DNA of 64,000 nucleotides from JBMNEH01 sp050948665 (GTDB lineage: Bacteria; Bacillota; Clostridia; Christensenellales; UMGS416), in assembly GCA_050948665.1 (NCBI GenBank), contig JBMNEH010000001.1, positions 186,001 to 250,000 on the forward strand, in the 5' to 3' direction. The notes beneath the pieces are model-generated. The model saw nothing but the letters and a program-made list of their open reading frames with translations, made no database searches and was not told the origin of the DNA. Below are positions 1 through 10,100 of this stretch, piece by piece. Positions within the stretch are counted from its first letter, which is position 1. Every line of letters begins with the position of its first letter. The position numbers were made by a program, and so were the translations under genes.

Positions 1-85
1 GGATGGAACAGATCAGAGGCGGAAGGGGACGAGACGAGAGGAAGGCAGGCAGGCGTTAGAGGCAGAACCCCCGCCGCATCAGCCC

Positions 86-133
86 CGCATTGGCAGAGCC
101 GCCTTCCCCGGTCGGAAGGCATAGGGGAAGGCA
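86..133. repeat. dispersed palindromic repeat, copy 1
   Basis: A 9-bp perfect inverted repeat (GCCTTCCCC at 101-109, GGGGAAGGC at 124-132) is preceded by GCATTGGCAG. Nearly the same arrangement recurs at 36174-36218, and a partial form lies at 41706-41731. All three copies are intergenic. I see no protein-coding gene between 1 and 346; that stretch is purine-rich on the plus strand. Confidence 0.5.
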
Positions 134-240
134 TGCAATAGATCAGGCGGCGGAGGGGGAAAGGGGGAGGCGGGCAGGGGAAGGGAGGAGGCGAAGAATG
201 GCGGGGCGAGCGGGGGAAGGGGGAGGTTTTCGGGGCGGGA

Positions 241-269
241 TTGCGGAGAGGGGCGGGGGCGGGTATAAT
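241..269 (+). promoter_or_regulatory. promoter of pfp-mnmA
   Basis: TTGCGG at 241-246 and a perfect TATAAT at 264-269, spaced 17 bp. It lies about 75 bp before the pfp start codon, with no other gene between. Confidence 0.6.
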
Positions 270-346
270 AAAGGCGGACTTCCCGGGCTGCGGAGGGAAA
301 GCCGGCAGCCGGCAGGGAGGTCCCGGAAGACTTTGGGAGGATTTCC

Positions 347-1573
347 ATGAACAACCTGCTTGTCGCCCAGTCGGGCGGGCCGACGGCCGCCATCAACGCC
401 ACCCTCTGCGGCGTCGCCAAAGCCGCCATGGTCAACCCCGGCGTGGGAAAGGTGCTGGGCGGCCTGAACGGCATTGAGGGGATATTGGCCGGGCGGATCA
501 TCGATATCGGCGGCCCGCTGTCCGACCCGGACGCGCTGCGCCGGCTGCAGTATACCCCGGCCAGCGCACTGGGCTCCTGCCGGGTCAAGCTGCCCGACCC
601 GGCGGAGGATGAGGCCCCCTTCCGTACGATACGGGAAGTTTTCCGGGAGAATGAGGTGCGCTTCTTTCTCTATATCGGCGGCAATGACTCCATGGACACC
701 GTGGCGAAGCTCTCGGCTTACCTGCAGGGGGAGGCGACGGTGGTGGGGGTGCCCAAGACGCTGGACAACGACCTGTACGGCACCGACCATACCCCCGGCT
801 TCGGCTCCGGCGCCAAGTACCTGGCGGCCACCATGGCGGAGCTGAAGCGGGACGTTCTGGTGTATGACCGACCGGCGGTGACGGTGGTGGAGATCATGGG
901 GCGGAACGCCGGATGGCTGACGGCGGCCTCCGCGCTGGGCAGGGACGCGGTGCCTGGCGCGCCCAACCTGATCTACCTTCCGGAGGTGCCCTTTACCGAG
1001 GAGAAATTCATCGAGGATATCCGCCGCGCCCACGGCCAGGAAAAGGCGCTGCTGGTGGCGGTGGGAGAGGGCATCCGGTACCCGGACGGCTCCTATGTGG
1101 GAGAGGGCAGCCAGCTGGGCACGGTGGACGCCTACGGCCATAAATACCTGGAGGGGGTATCCGGCTACCTGGCCCGGGTGGTGAAGGAGAGGATCGGCTG
1201 CAAGACAAGGGGGATCACATTGAACCTGATGCAGCGCTGCTCCTCCCATATCGCCTCGGCCGCAGACCTGATGGAGGCGGAGATGCAGGGACAGACCGGC
1301 GTGGCGCTGGCGCTGGAGGGGAGGAACGGCTGCATGGTCAGCCTGCGGCGGCTGAGCAACCACCCTTACAGGATCGCCTTTTCCTCGGTGGACGCGGCGT
1401 CGGTGGCCAACAGGGAGAAGCCGGTGCCGCCGGAGTATATCCATACCGGCGGGAACGATGTGACCGAGAAGCTGCTCCAGTACGTCCGCCCCCTGATACG
1501 GGGGGAGGTGCCGGTGCAGTGGAGCCAGGGGATCCCCGTTCACTTCGCTTTTGACAGGGAGGAGATCGATTGA
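347..1573 (+). CDS. pfp: PPi-dependent 6-phosphofructokinase
   Basis: 408 aa, phosphofructokinase fold. It would phosphorylate fructose 6-phosphate in cytoplasmic glycolysis. The N-terminal QSGGPTAAIN loop binds the phosphoryl donor. The donor-site motif reads GGNDS (residues 111-115), and the catalytic motif is PKTLDND (136-142). In the family, Lys in place of Gly in P(K/G)TIDND and an acidic or amide residue in GGxDS go with pyrophosphate rather than ATP use, so I call it the reversible, PPi-dependent type. The ATG follows GGGAGG. The stop codon overlaps the TTG start of mnmA, so the two are probably translated together. The exact donor specificity is inferred from motifs only. Confidence 0.9.
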   Translation: MNNLLVAQSGGPTAAINATLCGVAKAAMVNPGVGKVLGGLNGIEGILAGRIIDIGGPLSDPDALRRLQYTPASALGSCRVKLPDPAEDEAPFRTIREVFRENEVRFFLYIGGNDSMDTVAKLSAYLQGEATVVGVPKTLDNDLYGTDHTPGFGSGAKYLAATMAELKRDVLVYDRPAVTVVEIMGRNAGWLTAASALGRDAVPGAPNLIYLPEVPFTEEKFIEDIRRAHGQEKALLVAVGEGIRYPDGSYVGEGSQLGTVDAYGHKYLEGVSGYLARVVKERIGCKTRGITLNLMQRCSSHIASAADLMEAEMQGQTGVALALEGRNGCMVSLRRLSNHPYRIAFSSVDAASVANREKPVPPEYIHTGGNDVTEKLLQYVRPLIRGEVPVQWSQGIPVHFAFDREEID

Positions 1574-2634
1574 AGAGAGTGGTCGTCGGCATGTCCGGCG
1601 GGGTGGATTCCGCGGTGGCGGCGGCGCTGCTGCAGCGGGAGGGCCGGCAGGTCCTGGGCGTCTTCATGCGGAACTGGAGGGAGGAGGACGCCGAGGGGGT
1701 CTGCGCCGCGGAGGAGGATTACGCCTATGTACGGGGGGTCTGCGATAAGCTGGGCATCCCCTATTACGGGGTGGACTTTTCCCGGGAGTACCGGGAGAGG
1801 GTGTTTTCCTACTTCCTGCGGGAGTATCAGGCCGGGCGCACCCCCAACCCGGATGTGCTGTGCAACAATGAGATCAAGTTTGACGCCTTCCTGAAGTTCG
1901 CGCTGGAGCTGGACGCCGACGCGGTGGCCACCGGCCACTACGCCAGGCTGGAGGAGGAGGGGGGCAAAAGAAAGCTGCTCAAGGGGGCGGATACCGGAAA
2001 GGACCAGTCCTATTTCCTCCACGGGCTGCGTCAGAGCCAGCTCTCCAGGGTGCTGTTTCCTTTGGGCGGCATGAAAAAGAGCCGGGTGCGGGAGATCGCC
2101 CGGGAGATGGCGCTGCCCAACGCCGAAAGGAAGGACTCCACCGGGATCTGCTTTATCGGGGAGAGGAACTTCCGGGAGTTCCTGCGGGGTTACCTGCCGG
2201 CGCAGCCGGGGGATATCGTGGAGGCGGAGACCGGACGGGTGATCGGCCGGCACGCGGGGCTGATGTATTATACCCTGGGACAGCGGAAGGGGCTGGGGAT
2301 CGGCGGCGGGGGCAGCGGCGAGCCCTGGTTTGTGGTGGGGAAGGAGCTGGAGAGCCGGAGGCTGCTGGCGGCCCAGGGCAGGGACCACCCTTTGCTGTAT
2401 TCCGGGAGCTGCGCCCTCTCCCGCGTATCCTGGATCGCCGGAGAGCCGCCCCGGCTGCCGCTGGAGTGCCGGGCGAAGTTCCGGTACCGCCAGCCCGACC
2501 AGGAGGTAAGGGTGCTGCCGGAGGGGGAGGGGGTCCGGGTGGAGTTCGCCAAGCCCCAGAGGGCGGTGACGCCGGGACAGTACTGCGTGTTTTACGACGG
2601 GGAGGTTTGCCTGGGAGGGGGCCAGGTGGACTGA
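1570..2634 (+). CDS. mnmA: tRNA-specific 2-thiouridylase MnmA
   Basis: 354 aa, the usual family length. It thiolates U34 of tRNA-Lys, -Glu and -Gln. The PP-loop ATP-binding motif GMSGGVDS is at residues 7-14. The two catalytic cysteines are Cys98 (in NPDVLCNNEIKF) and Cys194 (in STGICFIGERNF). The C-terminal half forms the usual beta-barrel region. The start is TTG at 1570, overlapping the pfp stop (TTGA). It sits directly before a tRNA cluster containing Gln and two Lys tRNAs, which are substrates of the enzyme, although the tRNAs have their own promoter. Identification is firm. Confidence 0.95.
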   Translation: MKRVVVGMSGGVDSAVAAALLQREGRQVLGVFMRNWREEDAEGVCAAEEDYAYVRGVCDKLGIPYYGVDFSREYRERVFSYFLREYQAGRTPNPDVLCNNEIKFDAFLKFALELDADAVATGHYARLEEEGGKRKLLKGADTGKDQSYFLHGLRQSQLSRVLFPLGGMKKSRVREIAREMALPNAERKDSTGICFIGERNFREFLRGYLPAQPGDIVEAETGRVIGRHAGLMYYTLGQRKGLGIGGGGSGEPWFVVGKELESRRLLAAQGRDHPLLYSGSCALSRVSWIAGEPPRLPLECRAKFRYRQPDQEVRVLPEGEGVRVEFAKPQRAVTPGQYCVFYDGEVCLGGGQVD

Positions 2635-2662
2635 GGATCCCGGCGGAATACGAAATTAGGGG

Positions 2663-2692
2663 TTGACAAGACGCCGGAAACGGTGTTATACT
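2663..2692 (+). promoter_or_regulatory. promoter of the tRNA cluster
   Basis: Perfect TTGACA (2663-2668), 18-bp spacer, TATACT (2687-2692). It lies about 80 bp upstream of the first tRNA. This near-consensus form suits a stable-RNA operon. Confidence 0.85.
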
Positions 2693-2774
2693 GCCGATTG
2701 CACCGTGCGCGAGGTTCCCCGCGCGGAACGCAGCGGCTAATGTGCCATGTTGGCTTCTTGCGGAGGCGCTTTGT

Positions 2775-2851
2775 GCGTCTGTAGCTCAGTTGGATAGAGC
2801 ATCGGCCTTCTAAGCCGAGGGTCCTGGGTTCGAATCCCCGCAGGCGCGCCA
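2775..2851 (+). tRNA. tRNA-Arg (TCT)
   Basis: Full cloverleaf. The acceptor stem GCGTCTG pairs with CAGGCGC, the anticodon loop is CTTCTAA, the T-loop is TTCGAAT, and CCA is encoded. One mismatch is visible in the T-stem. Confidence 0.95.
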
Positions 2852-2857
2852 CCTCAT

Positions 2858-2935
2858 GGAGGGTATAGCTCAGTCGGTTAGAGCGCCAGGTTGTGGCCCT
2901 GGAGGCCGTGAGTTCAAATCTCACTACTCTCCCCA
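2858..2935 (+). tRNA. tRNA-His (GTG)
   Basis: Cloverleaf with anticodon GTG. An extra 5' G (2858) faces the discriminator C (2932), the mark of tRNA-His. CCA is encoded. Confidence 0.95.
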
Positions 2936-2943
2936 TTTCCCAT

Positions 2944-3019
2944 TGGGGTGTAGCCAAGCGGTTAAGGCACCGGACTTTGACTCCGGGATTCGCAGGTCCG
3001 ATTCCTGCCGCCCCAGCCA
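2944..3019 (+). tRNA. tRNA-Gln (TTG)
   Basis: The acceptor stem TGGGGTG pairs with CGCCCCA, the anticodon loop contains TTG, and CCA is encoded. Confidence 0.95.
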
Positions 3020-3023
3020 ATGT

Positions 3024-3099
3024 GATCCATTAGCTCAGGAGGTAGAGCACCTGACTTTTAATCAGGGTGTCCGGGGTTCGAGTCCCCGATGGATCACCA
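3024..3099 (+). tRNA. tRNA-Lys (TTT)
   Basis: The acceptor stem GATCCAT pairs with ATGGATC, the anticodon is TTT, the T-loop is TTCGAGT, and CCA is encoded. Confidence 0.95.
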
Positions 3100-3106
3100 T
3101 CTTTCT

Positions 3107-3190
3107 GCGGGCGTGGCGGAACGGCAGACGCGCCAGACTTAGGATCTGGTGCCGAGAGGCGTGTGAGTTCGAGTCTCTCCGCCCGCACCA
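3107..3190 (+). tRNA. tRNA-Leu (TAG)
   Basis: A class II tRNA with a long variable arm. The acceptor stem GCGGGCG pairs with CGCCCGC, the anticodon is TAG, and CCA is encoded. Confidence 0.95.
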
Positions 3191-3201
3191 CGGGGTATAT
3201 T

Positions 3202-3278
3202 GCGGGATTAGCTCAATTGGCCAGAGCGTCGCCTTGCCATGGCGAAGGTTGCGAGTTCGAGTCTCGTTTCCCGCTCCA
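3202..3278 (+). tRNA. tRNA-Gly (GCC)
   Basis: The anticodon loop TTGCCAT gives GCC. The acceptor stem is GCGGGAT/TTCCCGC with the last pair mismatched. CCA is encoded. Confidence 0.93.
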
Positions 3279-3286
3279 CAACCCCT

Positions 3287-3360
3287 GCGGGTGTAGCTCA
3301 ATGGCAGAGCCCCAGCCTTCCAAGCTGGTCGCGTGGGTTCGATTCCCATCACCCGCTCCA
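3287..3360 (+). tRNA. tRNA-Gly (TCC)
   Basis: The anticodon loop CTTCCAA gives TCC. The acceptor stem starts GCGGGTG, and CCA is encoded. Confidence 0.95.
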
Positions 3361-3371
3361 CCCCACGGCGG

Positions 3372-3448
3372 GCCTCCTTAGCTCAGTTGGCTAGAGCACC
3401 TGACTCTTAATCAGGGTGTCCAGGGTTCGAATCCCTGAGGGGGTACCA
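3372..3448 (+). tRNA. tRNA-Lys (CTT)
   Basis: The anticodon loop CTCTTAA gives CTT. The acceptor stem GCCTCCT pairs with AGGGGGT, using G-T pairs. CCA is encoded. This is the last gene of the cluster. Confidence 0.93.
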
Positions 3449-3453
3449 TGGAA

Positions 3454-3489
3454 GCGGGCAGCCCAACACAACGGGCTGCCCGCTTTTTT
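3454..3489 (+). terminator. terminator of the tRNA cluster
   Basis: An 11-bp perfect GC-rich stem (GCGGGCAGCCC / GGGCTGCCCGC) with an 8-nt loop, followed by TTTTTT. A weaker hairpin with a T-run follows at 3508-3530 and may be a back-up. Confidence 0.9.
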
Positions 3490-3637
3490 ATACGGAACCG
3501 ATCAGGACGGGAGAAGATCCCGCCTTTTTTATACCGCACAAAAGAGGACGGGCGGGACGAAAGGCCGGCGCGGCGCTTCAGCCGTGGGGGGGGAGGGGGA
3601 GGGAAGACCGCGAGGCAGGCTTTTCCGCGTGTTTCAT

Positions 3638-3706
3638 GACCGAATACGACGGAAAACGACCGAATACGACGGATGTGTTGAAAAAGAAAAAAGAGGATAT
3701 TACAAT
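3638..3706 (+). promoter_or_regulatory. promoter with tandem regulator sites (site A), before adhesin 1
   Basis: GACCGAATACGAC occurs at 3638 and again exactly 20 bp later at 3658. The -35 box TTGAAA begins another 20 bp on (3678-3683), and the -10 box TACAAT is at 3701-3706 with a 17-bp spacer. The same geometry appears at 11820, 12917 and 20470. The bases just upstream (TTTCCGCGTGT) also match site B. Two direct repeats about two helical turns apart, abutting -35, fit an activator of the LytTR type. The assignment to the LytTR protein at 11921 is inferred. Confidence 0.75.
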
Positions 3707-3905
3707 AAAGTAAAATCCGGGTAAAGAAAAACGGGATATGTTAACGGGATGTAAAATCGGAGAAGCGGTGTCCCGGACTCTTTGCCCGAGACGCCGGTAC
3801 CGCCCGCGGGGCGGGGAGGAACGCCAGGGAGGGCGGGCCCCGGCCGGCGGCCAAACAAAGGGATTTCGCGCGTATGCGGTATAAGACTTCAGCAGGAGGA
3901 ACGGG
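3707..3905 (+). promoter_or_regulatory. conserved long 5' leader, copy 1
   Basis: About 200 transcribed bases between the site A promoter and a strong AGGAGG (3894-3899). The segment is clearly related to 12986-13195, which leads the lipoprotein at 13196. Shared blocks include CCCGGACTCTTT, GGGGCGGGG, CGGCCGGCGG, CAAACAAAGG and GCGGTATAAGACTTCAG before AGGAGG. The GC-rich blocks can pair, so a structured RNA is possible. I could not match it to a riboswitch class that I know. Confidence 0.5.
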
Positions 3906-4040
3906 ATGATAAAAAGAGATCAAAGGCGCTGCCTTTCACCGGACGCAAACGCAAGAAAGAGCGGACAGCGCCGGTCTATCCTGTTTTTCAAAGACATGCG
4001 GAATCATTTCGCAATGCTATATGGGTGTTCACCCATATAG
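3906..4040 (+). CDS. possible 44-aa leader peptide before adhesin 1
   Basis: ATG at 3906, 6 nt after a perfect AGGAGG, opens a 44-codon frame. It ends at TAG (4038-4040) inside the right arm of a perfect hairpin (4016-4041). The peptide is basic and shows no known domain. In the related leader at 12986-13195, the same AGGAGG starts a real lipoprotein gene. This frame is therefore either a regulatory leader peptide or the remnant of a lost lipoprotein gene. No homologue is recognised, and expression is not certain. Confidence 0.35.
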   Translation: MIKRDQRRCLSPDANARKSGQRRSILFFKDMRNHFAMLYGCSPI

Positions 4041-4048
4041 CAGTATTT
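4016..4048 (+). terminator. hairpin with T-run in the adhesin 1 leader (attenuator-like)
   Basis: A perfect 12-bp inverted repeat GCTATATGGGTG / CACCCATATAGC has only TT between the arms and is followed by AGTATTTTTATG. It lies 110 bp before the adhesin start and overlaps the end of the 44-codon frame. An inverted repeat at the equivalent place before adhesin 2 (TAAATACC / GGTATTTA, near 14145-14170) is followed by a similar ACTTTTATG. Confidence 0.5.
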
Positions 4049-4151
4049 TTATGCGCCCATGGGACAAATATTGTCCCGCGGCAAAGCGGCCAAACACAAA
4101 AAATACGGAGCTTCCGGCGGGACGCCGTAATATGAATGGGGGAACTTCTGC

Positions 4152-7100
4152 ATGAAAAGGAAAAGAAGCTTGCGAAAGCTGTTGAGCGTACTGCTGAGCG
4201 CGCTGCTGGCCGGCGCCCTGCTGCTGGCGGGACTGCCGTTCGACACAGCGTTGGCGGAGCCCACTCCGCCGGCCGCAGTAAAGACGCTCACGCCGAATGG
4301 CGACGGCACCTACACGCTCTCGCTCAGCGTAACGGGGCAGGCATCCACCGTCACGGAATACAGCAAGGCGGACGTCATCATCGTGGCCGACATCTCCGGC
4401 AGCATGAATTACACCGTGCCGGACACATACTCACAGCACAATACGGGGCGCTATGGCCTCGTGAACGAGCAGTATGTGAATTTGTATTATTACCAGAACA
4501 ACCAATACAGACAATTGAACAGCGACACCTATACAGGCACCGTATATACCAGAACGGGCTCCACATACACCGTATACACCGGACAGCGCTATATACAGTC
4601 CACGCGGCTGATCGTCGCCCAAAACGCCATCACAACGCTTGCCGGGTGTCTTCTCGCAAACAACGGCGAGCAGACCCCGGACATGGTCCAGCTTTCGCTG
4701 GTCTCTTTCTCCACTTTGGCGACTACGCATATCACCGGAACGAGGGACCTCACGAGCTTCAACAACACGGTGAACGGCCTCACCGCCACCGGCGGCACCA
4801 ACTGGGAGGACGCCCTCGAGGAGGCGAACGGGATCGCCACGCGGGAGGACGCGGATGTTTATGTGATCTTCGTTTCCGACGGCGACCCCACGTACAGAAA
4901 CACACAGGGCGGTTCCTCCGGGGACCCGGAAGATCAGCGGCACGGCAGCTCCCCCGACTACTACTATGGCTCCGGCAACACCGACAATAACGGCAAGAAC
5001 TACCTGTGGGCGCTGCAACAGGCCACGGCCATCGTCAACGCCGGCAAGCATTTCTACGGCGTCGGTACATTCGGCAGCGTGACACGGATGCAATCCCTCG
5101 TTACCGACGCCGGCGAGCCGCTGTCTCATTATCACGACGCCACCGACCCCGAAGGGCTGGAGGGGGCCTTCTCCGCCATCGTCCACCAGATCACCAACAC
5201 GATCGGCTACACCGCCGTCAAGTTCAACGACAGCGTCACCAGCATGACATCCTCCTTTGTCAATACCGACCCGAGCAGCTTCACCTATATGAGAAGCGGC
5301 GGGGCGTACGGCGCCGGCGAGCTATGGACGGGCGCGGAGGTTCCGCAGGCCAGCTACACGGGGGGCGTGGTCACCTGGGATCTGGGGGACATGCTGCTGG
5401 AGGACGGCGTCACTTATACGGTCAGCTTTACGGTCTGGCCTTCGCAGGAAGCGTATGACCTGGTTGCCGATCTCAACAACGGGCTCGTCTCCTACGACAG
5501 CCTGACCGATGAACAGAAGGAGCAAATCGCCGTTTCCGGTAACAGTTACGCCCTCAAAACCAATCTTGACGCGTCGCTGGATTATACCCAGGTCGAGACG
5601 ATCGTTACGACAACGGAGCCGGAGGGCTATGTCGAGGGCCAGCCGGCAGCCGACGGCTACACCTATACCTATGACCCGGAAACGGGAAACTACACCGGCA
5701 CCAAGGAGACCCCGGGCAGCGTCGTCCTCCCCAATCCGGACCCGATGCCCCTGACGGGCAGCACGATCACGCTGACCAAGGAATGGGTCGATACATTTGA
5801 CCCGGCTCACCGCCCGGACAGCGCCACGCTGAACATCATGAGCGGCGACCAGGTCTATATGACCGTTACACTGAACGACGCCAACAACTGGCAGCAGGAA
5901 ATCTCCATCGCGCCGGGAGTCATCGCCCAGGGGGAGACGCTGGAGACGGGTCATCTCTATTCTGTCGCAGAACCGGATATCGACGAGCATTACGAGCTCG
6001 AGCCAAACAGCTTTCACCCGATGGTTGTGGAGGGCACGCTGATCGCGAACTATCAGCCCGGCGCCGGCGCGCCGAGCGGGACTACCATTACCGCGAGGAA
6101 CCATCTGAAGGGAGGCCTTGAGATCACCAAAACGGTCACGGCGGACGCGGGCCTTACCGCGCCCGCCAACGCCGCGTTTGAGATGAAGATCACCCTCATG
6201 GACGGCAACGAAGCCTGGAACGGGAACGCAAACGGCGCGACCTATGTCATTATCTCCGCAGGGGGCATCCCCTCCGAGCAATCCGCATTCCCCGCCGACG
6301 GCATTATCGTATTGACGGCGGGCGAAAAGGCGGTCATCAGCAATATACCGTCGGGGATCAGCTATACCGTGGCGGAGCAGAACATCCCCGGGGGCTTCAC
6401 GCTGGCCGCTTCCTCAAACGCCACCGGCACCATCGCGGGGAACGAGAACCAGACAGCGGCTTTCACCAACCATTACTCGGTCGACCCGATAACGGACGCG
6501 GTCATCCCGGTGACGAAGGTCCTCTCCGTTCCGCAAGGCCTGACGGGACCCGCGGACATTACGGGGGCGTACACCTTTACGCTCACGGGAGAGGAAGGCG
6601 CCCCGATGCCGGCGACAACCAGCGTCACCAACCCGGCTCCCGGCGGCGGCACAGCCGCCTTCGGACCCATTACCTACACCGCGCCGGGCACCTATCAATA
6701 CAGCATCACTGAGTCCGGTGCCGTGGCCGGCGTCACCAATGACGCGGGGGCCGGCGGCAAGGCGGTAACGGTGTATGTGGAGGATAACGGACAGGGCGGA
6801 CTGACCGCCTCCGTTTCCGGCGCGGACGCGACCGCGGATACGCCGAGCGCGAACACCACTTTCACGAACACTTACGACGCGACCGACGCACATTTCACGC
6901 TATACGCCGCCAAGCGACTGGAGACCGAAGCGCCCGCAAACAACCCGCCGGATGTTGCCGGCAGGTACACGCTCACCCTTGAGGGCGCCGCCGGCGCCCC
7001 GATGCCGGCGGGCGCGGTAAACGGCAGAATCAGTGTGACCAACCCGGACGGCAATGGTACCCCGGTTTCCTTCGGAGCGATCACCTTCACTACGGCGGGC

Positions 7101-10100
7101 ATATATCAGTATACAGTCAGCGAATCCGGCACTGTGGCGGGCGTCACGAACGGTCAGACCTCTTACACCGTCAGGCTGCAGGTGACGGACAATCAGGACG
7201 GCACAATGTCCGCCGCCGTGATCACCGGCGGACAGACGACCACCTTTACCAATATTTACAGGGTCGGCGCCACCGAGGCTGTCATCAGCGCAAACAAGGA
7301 GCTCACCGGCGCGAACCTTTCTGCCGGCGCCTTCAGTTTCACACTGGCACCTGTCAACGGCGCGCCGATGCCGAATAACGCTACCGCGACCAACGACGCA
7401 AACGGCGGGGTCCATTTTGATGAAATCACCTATACGGCGCCGGGCGTATACAACTACACCGTCACGGAGGTCAACGGGGGGCTGGCCGGGTATACCTATG
7501 ACAACAAGACGCTGGGCGTGACCGTCACCGTGACCGACAACGGCAATGGCACAATGTCGGCGAATGTCCAATACGACGGCAGCACGACTTTCAACAACAG
7601 CTACGAGGCGACGGGCAGGGTCCATGTCACGGCTATGAAGTACCTTTCCGGTCGCGCCCTCGCCGACGGCCAATTCTCCTTCACGCTTACCCCGGGTGAA
7701 GGCGCTCCCGGTACGGAACAGACCAAGACCAATAACGCCGCCGGCCAGGTCGTCTTTGAGGATCTCTGCTTCTGTGAGGCCGACCTGGGCACGACCATCG
7801 TGACGAATACCTACGCGCTGCGCTATCTGAACGGCACGACCGGGCTATATGAGGATACACTGCCCCCAGGCGCCACGGACAACGGGGACGGTACCTGGAC
7901 CTATACGCCTCCCGAAGGGGACCCGGTGATCTACACCGCCTACTATGTGAATGTAGCCGACGAGAACGACGCCCATACCACATTGCCCGAAGGCGCCGTG
8001 GACAACGGAGACGGCACTTGGACCGTCACCACCGAAACCCAGAACACCACCGCGGACTTCACCTACACCATCACCGAGGTGACCGGAAGCGCCGCCGGCT
8101 ACACCTATGACAGCCACACCGAGACCATCACAGTCACCGTCGTGGACAATGGAGACGGCACGATGACCGCCACGGCGACCTATGACGCCGACGGCGCGGT
8201 CTTCAACAACAGCTACGCGGCCGGCGGCTCGGTATCCCTGGGCGGAATCAAGACCGTCACAGGCAGGGCGATCGCGGCGGAGCAGTTCACCTTCAACCTG
8301 CTGGACAGCGGCAATAACGTGATCCGGACGGCGAAAAACGACGCCGCCGGCAACTATACCTTCAGTGCCCTCAGCTACACCCAGAGCGACGCCGGAAAGA
8401 CCTACACATACACCATTGTGGAGGTTAACGACGGGCAGGGCGGCTACACCTATGACAGCAAGGTATGCACGGTCACCGTTTCGATCACCGACAACGGGGA
8501 CGGGACACTGACCGTCACACCCAATTACAGCCCCAACGCGGATTTCAACAACACCTACGCGGCGACAGGTTCTGCGGTCATCGGCGGCACCAAGACACTG
8601 AACGGCCGCGCCCTCGCGGCATACCAGTTTACCTTCAACCTGCTGGACAGCGGCGATAACGTGATCCAGACGGCGAAAAACGACGCCGCCGGCAACTATA
8701 CCTTCGCCGCCATCCACTACACACTGGCGGACCTGGGGAGCCACACCTACACCATCGTGGAGGCGGATGACGGGCAGCCGGGCTATACCTATGACAACAA
8801 GGAGATCACGGTCACCGTGAACGTCACCGACAACGGGGACGGGACGCTGACCGCCACGCCGAGTTACAGCCCCGACGCGAACTTTACCAACAATTACGCG
8901 GCGACGGGTTCCGTGACCATCGGCGGCAGGAAAACGCTGAACGGCAGGATCCCCGCGGCCAACAGGTTCACCTTCAACCTGCTGGACAGCGGCGATAACG
9001 TGATCCGGACAGCACAAAACAACGCTTCCGGCAGCTTCACCTTTGACGTCATCCAATACACGCTGGCGGATCTGGGGAGCCACACCTACACCATCGTGGA
9101 GGTGGATGACGGGCAGGCAGGGTTTACCTACGACAACAAGGAGGTCACGGTCACCGTGAACGTCACCGACAACGGGGACGGGACGCTGACCGCCACGCCG
9201 AGTTACAGCTCTGACGCGAATTTCGCCAACACCTACGCGGCGGCAGGCTCGGTATCCCTGGGCGGCAGGAAGACATTGAGCGGAAGGATCCTCGCGGAAA
9301 GCCAATTTGCATTCAACCTGCTGGACAGCGGAAACAACGTGATCCGGACAGCGCAAAACGACGCTTCCGGCAATTTCACCTTCGGCGCCGTCGACTACAC
9401 CCTGGCGGATGTGGGGATCCACACCTACACCATCATTGAGGTCAATGACGCGCAGGCAGGGTATACCTATGACAGCAAGGAGGTGGCGGTCACCGTGACC
9501 GTCACCGACAACGGGGACGGCACCCTGACCGCCACGCCCCGTTACAATATCCCGGCGAACTTTTCCAACGCCTACGCGGCGACGGGTTCTGTGACCCTGG
9601 GCGGCACAAAGACACTGAACGGCGGTGTCCCCGCCAACGGGCAATTCACCTTCAACCTGCTGGACAGTGGCGACAATGTGATCCGGACGGCACAAAACGA
9701 CGCTTTCGGCAACTTCACCTTCAGCGCACTCAACTACACCCAGGCGGATGTAGGGAACCACTCCTACACCATCGCTGAGGTCAATGACGGAGCGGGCGGC
9801 TATACCTATGACAGCAGGGAGATCGAGGTCACCGTGACCGTCACCGACAACGGGGACGGGACATTGACCGCCACGCCCAGCTACAACATCCCGGCAGATT
9901 TCGAAAACACCTACGAGGCGGCGGGTTCCGTGACCCTGGGCGGCAGCAAGACGCTGAACGGCAGGATCCTTACGGCCGGCCAGTTCACCTTCAACCTGCT
10001 GGATGCCGGCAGGACGACCATCCTGACGGCGCAGAACGACGCTCTCGGCAACTTCGCCTTCGACCCCATCCACTACACCCTGGCGGATGTGGGGAGCCGC

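Noticed and set aside
2856..3381. Frames of 99-146 codons across the tRNA genes
   Set aside because: They are tRNA sequence read as protein.
3707..4150. c-di-GMP riboswitch before the adhesin
   Set aside because: Such switches often precede clostridial adhesins, but the conserved GGGACGCAAAGCC and CAAACC cores are not there.
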